Below are positions 1 through 8,306 of a stretch of 64,000 bases of DNA, in pieces. The stretch covers positions 87,795-151,794 of the forward strand of contig CAKRJT010000005.1 in NCBI GenBank assembly GCA_934351925.1. Reading direction: 5' to 3'. Each line of letters begins with the position of its first letter. The stretch's first letter is position 1. The position numbers and the translations under genes were made by a program. The DNA comes from an uncultured Lachnospiraceae bacterium (GTDB taxonomy: Bacteria; Bacillota; Clostridia; Lachnospirales; Lachnospiraceae). The notes below the pieces were generated by a model. The model was not told the DNA's origin. It worked only from the letters and a program-made list of their open reading frames with translations, and made no database searches.

Positions 1-60
1 GGGTATCTGCCGGCGTAAAAGGAGAAAATAGAACATGGCTTTGATATAGCCATGATATGG

Positions 61-91
61 CAGGACAGGGGGGATGCCCCTGTCCTGTTTA
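61..91. terminator. GC-rich hairpin, possible terminator
   Basis: Perfect 11-bp arms CAGGACAGGGG and CCCCTGTCCTG with a 5-base loop, followed on the + strand by TTTAAAT. It lies directly beyond the stop of the minus-strand gene at 105-560, so it may end that transcript, although no T-run follows in that direction. A second small hairpin (CATGGCT/AGCCATG) sits at 34-54. Confidence 0.5.
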
Positions 92-104
92 AATATCGGT
101 GGTT

Positions 105-560
105 TTAATTTGAGTCGGGCTGTATTAGGTGGATTTGTCCGGGTGTAATTTCGTATGAAAATGATGTTTTTTCATAGTGCGAATATGTTATTGCAATAAT
201 ATCACCTATTTTAAGCATGGGAGCATTAGAGCTGTCGTTGATATTTTTACAATTGATGGTAACAATATCGCCTATTATAAAATTTTTATCTTCTCCGGTA
301 ATTTTTACCTGGTATATTCCGTCACTGCTAATCTCAATTATTTCTGCAAGCACTCCGTAGACGGGGGTATTGCTATCAGAATCAGGGGACAAATTACGGC
401 TGATTTTGATTGTGCCAAATATAATCGTACACAAACAGGCTGCAATAACACAATAGCGGAGCCATACCAATCGTATGTATGACGGTCTATACATGACTGC
501 TTCGGAGATGAGGTCATCGTCAATATAATTCATAGCGATAACAAGTTTTGGAATGTTCAT
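105..560 (-). CDS. Anti-sigma-factor-like membrane protein
   Basis: A 151-residue protein with a short acidic N-terminal cytoplasmic segment containing the phrase YIDDDLI, one membrane segment at about residues 34-50 (YCVIAACLCTIIFGTI), and an extracytoplasmic domain. Its start codon overlaps the stop of a sigma-factor fragment (ATGA overlap at 557-560). Lachnospiraceae commonly pair an ECF-type sigma factor with a small membrane partner of this layout, so an anti-sigma or co-regulator role is inferred from position and topology, not from a recognised domain. Because the sigma gene beside it is truncated, this gene is probably no longer expressed as part of a working pair. Confidence 0.55.
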   Translation of the reverse strand: MNIPKLVIAMNYIDDDLISEAVMYRPSYIRLVWLRYCVIAACLCTIIFGTIKISRNLSPDSDSNTPVYGVLAEIIEISSDGIYQVKITGEDKNFIIGDIVTINCKNINDSSNAPMLKIGDIIAITYSHYEKTSFSYEITPGQIHLIQPDSN

Positions 561-742
561 ACTTCAATCCCTTCTTTCTCAAGATATTTTTTTAATCTGT
601 TACGTGAGTGATACAGCATATTTTTGACCTTGCTTTCGGTGAATGAGTAGCGTTTGGCTATGTCGTTTATGGAGTCGAAAAAATAATATTTGCGTATAAA
701 TACATTGCGCGAAGTTTCTTTTTCCTCATCTGATATGATTTT
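557..742 (-). pseudogene. Truncated ECF sigma-70 factor (region 4 only)
   Basis: Reading the minus strand from 742 gives about 61 in-frame residues, beginning KIISDEEKETSRNVF and ending YLEKEGIEV before a TGA. The segment holds a sigma region 4 helix-turn-helix (DSINDIAKRYSFTESKVKNM, then LYHSRNRLKKYL). A TAG at 743-745 lies immediately upstream in frame, and regions 2 and 3 are absent. Sequence beyond 743 changes to AT-rich DNA and transposase debris. The gene therefore looks cut by an insertion or deletion at about position 743. No start codon or ribosome site is available. Confidence 0.75.
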
Positions 743-863
743 CTAAAATATAAGTCCCTATTTACCTTTGTTTGTCTAATACCAAGACAGTATAATTATA
801 CATTTCACGAATTGCGTAAGCAATTAGAAAATCAAGTAGTCCCAATTCAAATACAATCCTAAG

Positions 864-895
864 AGGCTTTTCAGATAATCTGGAGAGCCTTTTTA
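864..895 (+). terminator. Rho-independent terminator
   Basis: A 12-bp stem (AGGCTTTTCAGA pairing with TCTGGAGAGCCT, including G-T pairs) closes a TAA loop and is followed by TTTTTAT. No intact gene lies upstream on the + strand within the window, so it is probably left over from the rearranged element. Confidence 0.65.
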
Positions 896-951
896 TATTC
901 ATAGAGTGCATTAGAGAGTATGAATTTTATTTTTACATGGAGGTTCATACT

Positions 952-1236
952 ATGGCACTCACAAATGAAGAACTACAACAAATTTTAAGTGGTTTATCAC
1001 CAGAAGAACAAAAGGCACTTTTTGAAAAATTAAGACAGATTTATGGAGACACTCCAACACCACAACCACATCCTAAACCCACTTCTTCAACATCAAAGGT
1101 TTACCATTCGTTTTTGACTACTGCATATCATTTCCTTCAACAAGGTGTCATTTTCAGCATACAGCCTGTCGTAATCATCACCGAGATAAGCAATGCGCTG
1201 GGCATGACTTCTATGGTGTCGTGGCAATCTTCCTAA
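952..1236 (+). pseudogene. N-terminal remnant of a transposase-type protein (IS1595-like?)
   Basis: ATG at 952 follows a good ribosome site (TGGAGG at 939-944). The first 40 or so residues, MALTNEELQQILSGLSPEEQ onward, resemble the N-terminus of IS1595-type transposases. After about position 1100 the frame runs through the antisense of the transposase fragment at 1093-1580, so the C-terminal half is not real coding sequence. The most economical reading is that an internal inversion or a second insertion fused the head of one transposase to the reversed body of another. The family assignment is from memory of the N-terminal motif and is uncertain. Confidence 0.4.
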
Positions 1237-1580
1237 TTTGTCAATAAAGAAAGATTTATCTTTACAACCTTTAAAGGAAATTCGCTCATACTTTCCATCA
1301 GCTTCAACGATACTATTAAAAGTATCACAATAACCATAGATATTTTTAAGAGTATCATATATTTTCATTCTACATAGCCATGCGGTCTTAGTTGACACGT
1401 TGATATTTTTAGCTAGTTCAGTAAGTGAAATACCAACAACAGTAGCCCTCACAGCTTCTTGCCATTGCCATTCTAACAAGTGCGAATAATGTGTAATAAG
1501 ACCATAATTTTCAGTAAATGACTTATATCTACTACAGCTTTTTCAAACTGTAATCTCTTTTCAACTGCTGTTGTACTCAT
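1093..1580 (-). pseudogene. Frameshifted transposase fragment
   Basis: The minus strand carries an ATG at 1580 (MSTTAVEKRLQFEKAVV). A frame change at about 1525 then leads into RYKSFTENYG and a long frame containing a helix-turn-helix (LTELAKNINVSTKTAWLCRM) and the start of a DDE-type core (IVEADGKYERISFKG, then LGRLPRHHRS). This combination matches IS1595-superfamily transposases. The fragment ends at 1093, well short of a full transposase of about 300 residues. The frameshift, the truncation and the opposite remnant at 952 show that the element is dead. Confidence 0.6.
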
Positions 1581-1900
1581 AGGCACCTATTTTCTAACAA
1601 TATTTGAAATATTCAGACTATTTCAAAATCATCTATTTTTGTTCTTGTGCCTATAAATATTTTTACGTCTGCACATCATGTGAGTGAGCATTTAAGGCAA
1701 TGAGTACAAGCATTAACCAATGTCTATGAGACTGTTTTTCAAACACCAAGATATAGAAAATATAAAATATTTTTGAAAAGAAACTATTATGGAAAACAAA
1801 TCACAAACATTAGTTTGGATGTAGTATTTTTTATCAACATGTGTTAGATTACTGTTATACAAACCGGAATTTACAGAACTACAAAGAAAGGATACATATT
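1581..1900. other. AT-rich non-coding stretch
   Basis: No credible gene. An 8-bp inverted pair (ATAGGCAC at 1579-1586, GTGCCTAT at 1647-1654) brackets the sequence in front of the dead transposase start and may be element-derived. The rest is AT-rich DNA leading to the ribosome site of the gene at 1901. Confidence 0.5.
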
Positions 1901-2239
1901 ATGGAAGGAAGATTAATAGCATTTGTTATTTGTGTAATAATCGGCGTATTATTTATTGTAATGGGCATTTATGATTTTAATTCCAAGAAAGCAAAACCTT
2001 TCGGTTTTTGGGCAAATGCCGAGGTAGCGCCCATAGAAGATGTGAAAGGCTATAATCGTGCTTTGGGCATATTGTGGTGCGTGTATGGTATTTTGTTTAC
2101 GTTAATTGGATTGCCTTTATTAGATGGGCTGAATTCGGGTTTGATTATTATACCTATATTGGGTGCAATGCTTATTAGTATTGCGGCTATGGTAGCGTAT
2201 GTAGTAGGTATTGAACCCAAATACCGCAAAAAGAAATAA
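1901..2239 (+). CDS. Small three-helix membrane protein, function unknown
   Basis: 112 residues. The start at 1901 is chosen because AAAGAAAGG lies 9 bases upstream; a longer frame opening at 1841 has no ribosome site. Three hydrophobic helices are visible at about residues 4-24, 52-72 and 78-104, with a polar stretch (DFNSKKAKPFGFWANAEV) between the first and second and a basic tail PKYRKKK. The layout resembles small DUF3784-like membrane proteins common in Clostridia, but I cannot assign a family with certainty. It stands alone between transposase remnants and the S8 protease gene. Confidence 0.6.
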   Translation: MEGRLIAFVICVIIGVLFIVMGIYDFNSKKAKPFGFWANAEVAPIEDVKGYNRALGILWCVYGILFTLIGLPLLDGLNSGLIIIPILGAMLISIAAMVAYVVGIEPKYRKKK

Positions 2240-2275
2240 ATGGAAACTTCCAGTTTGTCAATTACATGAGATATT

Positions 2276-2310
2276 GAAAGAGCCAGTCCATTCAAGGTGC
2301 TGGCTCTTTC
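2276..2310. terminator. Hairpin after small membrane protein gene
   Basis: Perfect 11-bp arms GAAAGAGCCAG and CTGGCTCTTTC separated by 13 bases, 37 bases after the stop at 2239. No long T-run follows, so termination strength is uncertain. Confidence 0.5.
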
Positions 2311-2621
2311 AAAATTCAAATCTAATAAATTGCACGACAACTTAGTGTAAAAATGAATACCCATTAGCCAGAAATGAATAGAAAATGAATAAAAGAGTGG
2401 TGTTTCGTATAATTATGAGTTAGTATGCATCAGACACACTTTTGTAAAAAGGGAGATAATGTATTTTACACCATAAGGTATCTGCAATGTCGGAATTCTT
2501 TAAAATTCCTTCTTGATTTGCAATTTCGGTCAATGCAACAACCCCACAGGCATATTTGTATGTTGAGAGCATAATTTTGCGGAATGCTCATAATATTTAG
2601 AAAAAACATACAGGAAGTTTG
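2311..2621. other. Intergenic region upstream of the S8 protease
   Basis: About 310 bases without a gene. A TATAAT hexamer at 2408-2413 is present but has no convincing -35 partner. A weak GGAATT/AATTCC hairpin lies near 2493-2510. The ribosome site GGAAG (2613-2617) precedes the ATG at 2622. Confidence 0.35.
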
Positions 2622-4412
2622 ATGGATAACTGCGGAAAATATATAACGGGCGAGGAATATATTGATCTTTTGTACAGGCACTCCGATGAGTTTGCACCGG
2701 GAGCGGAGGGCTTTAGGGACTACTGTGTGACACAGATAGATGACAGATGGGGAATAATACATCTTAATAGGAATGAAACGGGAGAGGTGAACTACGGGAA
2801 TTTCGGGTACACCTCTTTTCCTGTTGTGTACGGAACACAGGATTATGGAGCCATGGGCGCGGCAGGCATAACACAGGTGAGGGAACAGCCGTTTCTTGCA
2901 CTGCGTGGGACAGGAACGCTTATAGGCATAGTCGATACTGGGATAAGGTATGAGCATGAAGTATTTGTGCGTGAGGATGGGAGCAGCATTATAGATGCGG
3001 TATGGGACCAGACGGTGGAAAGCCCTACAATAAACGGCAAGACGGCAGGCGGTGTGCAGGAAGGCAGCAGAAGAATAACGAAGGAAGCAACGGCAGACAT
3101 AAACGCGGAACGTGGGCTCGACAGCATGGTGATGTATGGGAAGGTGTACAACAATGCCATGATAAATGAGGCGCTATCCTCGCCAAATCCGCAGGAGATA
3201 GTTCCGGTTACGGACGCGGCGGGCGGACATGGGACGATGCTTGCAGGGCTTGCGGCAGGACAGGAGAAGCCTGAGCAGGGCTTTACAGGGGCGGCACCGG
3301 GTGCGAGGCTTGTGGTCGTAAAACTTAGGCAGGCGAAGAGATATCTGCGGGAATTTTACCTTGTAAATGACAGCGCCTTGTGCTATTCGGAGATTGACAT
3401 AATACTGGGCGTGAAGTTCCTTGAGCAGTACGCGCGAATGGCAGGCATGCCAATATCCATAGTGGTAGGGCTTGGAACCAACATATCTTCGCATGCCGGG
3501 AGTACGGTGCTCTCGGACTATCTTGACAATATCGGGAGAAATATAGGAAGGTGCGTGACGACATGCACGGGAAATTACGCCAACAGCAGGCTTCATTTTC
3601 GGGGAAATCTTCTGCCCGATGCGGAGTATATTCCTGTTGAGATAAGAGTTGGGGAAAATGACAAGGGCTTTTACTGCGTCCTGTGGTCAGAACCGCCCGA
3701 GGTGTTCTCGCTTGAATTTATTTCGCCGATAGGGCGCGTGGAGCAGAGAGTTCCGCCAAAGATAAATGAGAGGACGACGCTGAGGTTCATACTGGAAGGG
3801 ACGCAGATAGAGGTTTTTTACGGGCTGAATCAGGCGGTGTCCGGGCTTAATTTCGTGACGCTGCGTTTCTTAACGCCGTCTCCGGGAATATGGACGATAA
3901 GGGTGTACGGCTATTCAGTGTTATCGGGCGGCTTTAACATGTGGATAAACAACAGGGAATTTTTGTGGTCGGACACATATTTTTTGCAGCCCGACCCGTA
4001 CAATACGATAACGGACCCAGGAAATACCAATGTTCCTATCACGGTAGGGGCATACAACTACAGGGACGGGAGCATATACTTAGGAAGCGGCAGGGGCAGG
4101 GCTGCCTACAGCGGCAGCAAGCCGGATATCGTTGCACCTGGAGTGAAGGTGCTATGTCCGATGCCTGACAGAGATGATTCATACGGGCAGATGACGGGAA
4201 GCAGCCTTGCAGCGGCGATAACCGGAGGAGGGGCGGCACTCATTCTCGAGTATGGAATTGTAAAGGGATTTTACCCCTACATGCGCTCGTACACCGTGAA
4301 AAATTTCCTCATCAGCGGCGCGGGCAGAAGGGAGGACTATAGATATCCCGACCCGCTGTTCGGATATGGTACGTTAAATGTCTATAAGGCGATAGAGAAT
4401 ATAAGAAAGTGA
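2622..4412 (+). CDS. S8 family (subtilisin-like) serine peptidase
   Basis: 596 residues, with no signal peptide or membrane helix, so probably cytoplasmic or forespore-located. The full catalytic triad is visible: Asp105 in GIVDTGI, His203 in GGHGTMLAG and Ser528 in MTGSSLAA, with the oxyanion Asn at about 318 (TCTGNYANS). The large insert between His and Ser (residues about 330-500) is typical of the Csp-like clostridial S8 group, which includes germination proteases, although this copy is not in a recognisable csp operon. ATG at 2622 is preferred; a TTG one codon upstream is too close to GGAAG. The gene stands alone, 96 bases before the hydrogenase operon. Confidence 0.85.
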   Translation: MDNCGKYITGEEYIDLLYRHSDEFAPGAEGFRDYCVTQIDDRWGIIHLNRNETGEVNYGNFGYTSFPVVYGTQDYGAMGAAGITQVREQPFLALRGTGTLIGIVDTGIRYEHEVFVREDGSSIIDAVWDQTVESPTINGKTAGGVQEGSRRITKEATADINAERGLDSMVMYGKVYNNAMINEALSSPNPQEIVPVTDAAGGHGTMLAGLAAGQEKPEQGFTGAAPGARLVVVKLRQAKRYLREFYLVNDSALCYSEIDIILGVKFLEQYARMAGMPISIVVGLGTNISSHAGSTVLSDYLDNIGRNIGRCVTTCTGNYANSRLHFRGNLLPDAEYIPVEIRVGENDKGFYCVLWSEPPEVFSLEFISPIGRVEQRVPPKINERTTLRFILEGTQIEVFYGLNQAVSGLNFVTLRFLTPSPGIWTIRVYGYSVLSGGFNMWINNREFLWSDTYFLQPDPYNTITDPGNTNVPITVGAYNYRDGSIYLGSGRGRAAYSGSKPDIVAPGVKVLCPMPDRDDSYGQMTGSSLAAAITGGGAALILEYGIVKGFYPYMRSYTVKNFLISGAGRREDYRYPDPLFGYGTLNVYKAIENIRK

Positions 4413-4438
4413 TAAGTTTGTCTATTATTTATCTTTCA

Positions 4439-4466
4439 TTGACTTTAGTGTGTTAAATCGTATAAG
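4439..4466 (+). promoter_or_regulatory. Sigma-A-type promoter of the hydrogenase operon
   Basis: TTGACT (4439-4444), a 16-base spacer, then TATAAG (4461-4466), 43 bases before the start at 4509. No Rex-like palindrome was seen here, unlike upstream of pncB. Confidence 0.55.
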
Positions 4467-4508
4467 ATATACATAAGTACGAAATTTTGTGAAGAATGGA
4501 GAAGAATT

Positions 4509-6344
4509 ATGAGCAGACTTAAGATTGCCACAGCAAATGTGGCAGGACAGACCGTTGAGAGCCTGTATAAGGATCTTGAGCGCATGATTATTGCCAGCCC
4601 TCCGGGAATATGCCCGGTTGATCTTGCACTCAATTTTCTCAGATTGTGCCATGCACAGACCTGCGGCAAATGTGTACCATGCCGTGTAGGGCTTGGACAG
4701 CTTGCCAACCTTATATCGGATGTGCTTGACGGAAGAGCGGATATGGGCACATTAGATACAATTGAGAAGCTTGCGAAGGACATCAATAATTCTGCCGACT
4801 GTGCCATAGGTTATGAGGCGGCAGGAATGGTTATGCGAGGTCTTGCAGGCTTCAGGGACGATTATATTGCACATATCAAGACAGGAAAGTGTACATATCA
4901 CATAACGCAGCCTGTGCCTTGTGTTGCACTCTGTCCGGCAGGAGTTGATATTCCGGGTTATGTCGCACTTGTGGGTGAGGGAAGATATGCCGACGCAGTA
5001 AGGCTTATCAGAAAAGATAATCCGTTTCCTACGGCTTGTGCACTTATATGTGAGCACCCTTGTGAGGCGCGCTGCAGACGCAACATGATCGACAGTTCGA
5101 TAAATATCCGCGGTCTCAAGAGATTTGCAGTCGACCATGCGGGAAAGGTTCCTGTGCCGGAGTGCGGTGAGCCTACCGGTAAGAGGGTTGCAATTGTGGG
5201 CGGAGGTCCGGGAGGACTCTCGGCGGCATACTTTTTGTCGCTCATGGGTCATAAATGTGTCGTATATGAGATGAAAACGAAGCTCGGGGGCATGTTAAGG
5301 TACGGTATCCCGAATTATCGTTTCCCGAGAGAGAGGCTTCAGGAGGATTTAGATGCAATTCTTTCAACAGGAGTTGAAGTTAAGTACAACACAAAAATAG
5401 GTGAGGACATCACCATAAAACAGCTGCGCGAGGAGTATGACGCGGTGTACATCGCCATCGGAGCTCATCAGGATAAGAAGGTTGGAATCGAGGGCGAGGA
5501 CAGCAAGGGCGTTATATCCGCTGTCGAGCTTTTGAATGATATAGGGCACGAGAACATGCCTGATTTTACGGGAAAAACAGTGGTTGTAATCGGCGGCGGA
5601 AATGTAGCGATGGACTGTGTGCGCTCATCTGTCAGACTCGGTGCAAAGAAGTCAATCATAGCCTACAGAAGGCGCAAGCTTGATATGACAGCACTTCCTG
5701 AGGAGGTAGACGGCGCGCTTGAGGAGGGCTGTGAGCTGTATGAGCTCCACGCACCTGTCAGGATAGAGGCTGACGAGGATGGCAATGTGAAGGCTCTCTG
5801 GGCTAAGCCTCAGATTATAGGAAAGATTGACGCGTGGGGAAGGGCACGGCCTGTCGACTCCATGAAGGAGGAAGTGAGAATACCATGTGATATCGTTATC
5901 GTGGCTATCGGTCAGGGTATCGAGACAAGACATTTTGAGGAGGCAGGTATCCCTGTCAAGAGGGGAAATATAAAGGCTATGGCAGACAGCGAGATTTCCG
6001 ACCTTCCGGGTGTTTTTGCGGGTGGAGACTGCGTTACGGGACCGGCGACCGTCATCCGTGCGATTGCGGCAGGCAAGGTTGCGGCAGCCAACATCGACGA
6101 ATATCTCGGCTATCACCACCTTATCAGTGTGGACGTGGATATTCCTTCGGCGAGCCTTGACGATAAGCCTGCATGCGGCCGCGTGAATCTGTCCGAGATG
6201 GAGGCAGGCGGGCGCAAGTGCACCTTTGAACCGTTTGAATGTGGAATGAGCGAGGAGGAGGCATGTCAGGAGGCATCAAGATGCTTACGATGTGACCACT
6301 TCGGCTACGGAAAGTTCAAGGGAGGCAGAGCTGCGATATGGTAA
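4509..6344 (+). CDS. NAD(P)-binding FAD oxidoreductase with NuoF-type 4Fe-4S domain (hydrogenase partner)
   Basis: 611 residues, a fusion of two modules. The N-terminal ~110 residues match the 4Fe-4S end of NuoF/HydB, with Cys52, Cys55 and Cys58 (TCGKCVPCRVG) and Cys98. The rest is a GltD/NfnB-like flavoprotein: Cys clusters at about 137-195 (CVALCPAG, CEHPCEARCRR), a FAD-binding GGGPGGLSAAYF at about 231 and a second nucleotide-binding loop VVVIGGGNVAMD. The NADH/FMN domain of true NuoF is absent. Coding overlaps the hydrogenase gene by 7 bases, so the two products are almost certainly a complex. This pairing fits the GltD-associated (group A2) class of [FeFe] hydrogenases; electrons probably pass between NAD(P)H and the hydrogenase through this subunit. 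Whether it bifurcates cannot be read from sequence. Confidence 0.85.
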   Translation: MSRLKIATANVAGQTVESLYKDLERMIIASPPGICPVDLALNFLRLCHAQTCGKCVPCRVGLGQLANLISDVLDGRADMGTLDTIEKLAKDINNSADCAIGYEAAGMVMRGLAGFRDDYIAHIKTGKCTYHITQPVPCVALCPAGVDIPGYVALVGEGRYADAVRLIRKDNPFPTACALICEHPCEARCRRNMIDSSINIRGLKRFAVDHAGKVPVPECGEPTGKRVAIVGGGPGGLSAAYFLSLMGHKCVVYEMKTKLGGMLRYGIPNYRFPRERLQEDLDAILSTGVEVKYNTKIGEDITIKQLREEYDAVYIAIGAHQDKKVGIEGEDSKGVISAVELLNDIGHENMPDFTGKTVVVIGGGNVAMDCVRSSVRLGAKKSIIAYRRRKLDMTALPEEVDGALEEGCELYELHAPVRIEADEDGNVKALWAKPQIIGKIDAWGRARPVDSMKEEVRIPCDIVIVAIGQGIETRHFEEAGIPVKRGNIKAMADSEISDLPGVFAGGDCVTGPATVIRAIAAGKVAAANIDEYLGYHHLISVDVDIPSASLDDKPACGRVNLSEMEAGGRKCTFEPFECGMSEEEACQEASRCLRCDHFGYGKFKGGRAAIW

Positions 6345-8080
6345 ATCTTACAATAAACAACAGAAAGTTAAGCGTTCCGGAAGGAACTACAATTATGGCT
6401 GCGGCTGCAAGTATAGGAATAAACATCCCTCATCTTTGCTATCTCAAAGAGATTAACGAGATTGCGGCGTGCCGCGTGTGTGTTGTGGAGTTAAAGGGCA
6501 AGGATAAGCTCATAACTGCCTGCAACAATAAGGTTGAGGAGGGCATGGAGATATACACCAACTCACCTAAGGTTAGAGAAATAAGAAAGATGAATGTACA
6601 ACTGATTCTCTCACAGCATGACGGGCATTGTGCAACCTGTGTCAGAAGCGGTAACTGTTCGCTTCAGTCCATCTCAAACAACCTTGGAATCATAGACGTG
6701 CCTTTCCGCGAGGAGCTTGAAAAGACTTCGTGGAATATGGATTTTCCGCTTATAAGGGACAATACCAAATGTATCAAGTGCATGCGCTGTATACAGATAT
6801 GCGACAAGGTTCAGAGTCTGAGCGTGTGGGATGTGGTGAATACCGGAAGCAGAACTACGGTAAATGTATCCGGAAACCGCCCTATCGAGGAGGCGGACTG
6901 CTCCATATGCGGTCAGTGCATAACCCACTGTCCTGTCGGGGCTCTAAGAGAGCGCGATGACACGGATAGGGTGTTTGACGCACTCAACAATCCTGATGTA
7001 ATCACGGTTGTACAGGTGGCACCATCGGTTCGTGCAGCATGGGGTGAGCAGCTTGGCATGACCAATGAGCAGGCTACCGAGAAGAGACTTGCCGCTACAT
7101 TGAAGCACATGGGCTTCGACTATGTATTCGATACGAATTTCTCAGCAGACCTCACCATCATGGAGGAGGGAACGGAGTTTGTAGAGAAGCTCAAGAGGAG
7201 AAATCTCAACAAGTTCCCTATGTTTACGTCCTGCTGTCCGGGCTGGGTGCGTTTTGTCAAGTCACAGTATCCTGAGTTTGTCGACCATCTTTCAACAGCA
7301 AAGTCACCTCAGCAGATGTTCGGTGCGGTTACTAAGAGCTATTTTGCAAAGAAGGCTGACATCGATCCGGCGAGAATATGCTCGATATCCATTATGCCTT
7401 GTGTATCCAAAAAGGAGGAGGCTGCACTTCCTCAGATGGCGGATGCGGGATATGGCCAGGATGTCGATATTGTCATCACGACGAGGGAGCTTGTCAGAAT
7501 GATAAGGGCTGAGAGCGTGTATCCTATGGCACTTGATGAGGAGGAGTTCGACTCACCTCTTGGCGAGTACTCGGGCGCGGGTGTCATCTTCGGAGCTACG
7601 GGCGGTGTTATGGAGGCGGCACTTCGTACAGCTTATAACCTCGTGACAGGAAAGAATCCTGACCCTGATGCCTTTAAGGTTGTGCGCGGTCTGGGGGACG
7701 GACCATGGAAGGAGGCGACCTTTGACGTGGGAGGTGTCGAAGTCAAGACGGCGACGGTTCATGGTCTTGGCAATGCCAGAAAGCTATTAGAGGCGGTAAA
7801 GCGCGGCGATGCGGCATACGATTTTGTCGAGGTCATGGCATGTCCGGGCGGCTGCGTAGGCGGTGGCGGACAGCCAATCCACGATGGGGTGGAGATGGCG
7901 GCGGACAGGGCGAAGGAATTATATAAGCTTGACAAGAACAAGCAGATACGATTCAGCCATTGCAATCCGCAGATACACACAATATACAAGGAGTTCTTTG
8001 GCAAACCATTGTCACCTGAGTCACACCATCTGCTTCACACAGACCACAAGTACAGGGTTGTTGATCAGTTAGAGTTTTAG
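6338..8080 (+). CDS. [FeFe] hydrogenase, catalytic subunit
   Basis: 580 residues with the complete cofactor ladder. A 2Fe-2S domain has Cys34, 45, 48 and 62. The His-Cys3 4Fe-4S site has His94, Cys98, 101 and 107. Two ferredoxin-type 4Fe-4S motifs lie at Cys145-155 and 188-198. The H-cluster motifs follow: L1 TSCCPGW (Cys299/300), L2 MPCVSKKEEA (Cys355) and L3 MACPGGCVGGGGQP (Cys502/506). All ligands known from Clostridium CpI are present, so the enzyme should make or oxidise H2. The start lies inside the partner gene, with GGAGG 11 bases upstream. A strong terminator follows. No maturation genes (hydE, hydF, hydG) occur in the window. Confidence 0.93.
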   Translation: MVNLTINNRKLSVPEGTTIMAAAASIGINIPHLCYLKEINEIAACRVCVVELKGKDKLITACNNKVEEGMEIYTNSPKVREIRKMNVQLILSQHDGHCATCVRSGNCSLQSISNNLGIIDVPFREELEKTSWNMDFPLIRDNTKCIKCMRCIQICDKVQSLSVWDVVNTGSRTTVNVSGNRPIEEADCSICGQCITHCPVGALRERDDTDRVFDALNNPDVITVVQVAPSVRAAWGEQLGMTNEQATEKRLAATLKHMGFDYVFDTNFSADLTIMEEGTEFVEKLKRRNLNKFPMFTSCCPGWVRFVKSQYPEFVDHLSTAKSPQQMFGAVTKSYFAKKADIDPARICSISIMPCVSKKEEAALPQMADAGYGQDVDIVITTRELVRMIRAESVYPMALDEEEFDSPLGEYSGAGVIFGATGGVMEAALRTAYNLVTGKNPDPDAFKVVRGLGDGPWKEATFDVGGVEVKTATVHGLGNARKLLEAVKRGDAAYDFVEVMACPGGCVGGGGQPIHDGVEMAADRAKELYKLDKNKQIRFSHCNPQIHTIYKEFFGKPLSPESHHLLHTDHKYRVVDQLEF

Positions 8081-8088
8081 CGGAAATT

Positions 8089-8160
8089 ATCCCCGCTTTG
8101 TTACATCAGCATGTGTTTTACGTTATGCATGATTATGTAGCAGAGCGGGGATTTTATGTT
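8089..8160 (+). terminator. Terminator of the hydrogenase operon
   Basis: ATCCCCGCT (8089-8097) pairs with AGCGGGGAT (8143-8151) across a long loop and is followed by TTTATGTTTTAT. It begins 9 bases after the hydrogenase stop codon. Confidence 0.75.
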
Positions 8161-8190
8161 TTATAAAAAGTTTTTGACAAACGTGTTCTA

Positions 8191-8219
8191 TTGCTAAATA
8201 TAAGAAAATAGGTTATAAT
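8191..8219 (+). promoter_or_regulatory. Promoter of the MBOAT/AlgJ operon
   Basis: TTGCTA (8191-8196), a 17-base spacer and a perfect TATAAT (8214-8219), 88 bases before the MBOAT start codon. A consensus TTGACA at 8174-8179 is too far from TATAAT to pair with it. Confidence 0.55.
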
Positions 8220-8306
8220 TTCCTACAAAGTGGGTTTACAGGTCTTGATAGTGGATTCAGAGTACCGCGCAGAATGAGTGCGCTTAGTGTGAAAGGAATT
8301 GTGTAA

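Noticed and set aside
2466..2957. 163-residue minus-strand frame over the S8 gene start
   Set aside because: Antisense to a clear protease domain, with no homology-like features and no ribosome site.
4413..4508. Rex operator upstream of the hydrogenase operon
   Set aside because: Only an isolated GTTAAAT is present; no TTGTTAA-N4-TTAACAA palindrome.
8174..8179. TTGACA as the -35 of the MBOAT promoter
   Set aside because: It lies 34 bases from the TATAAT; TTGCTA at 8191 has the correct 17-base spacing.
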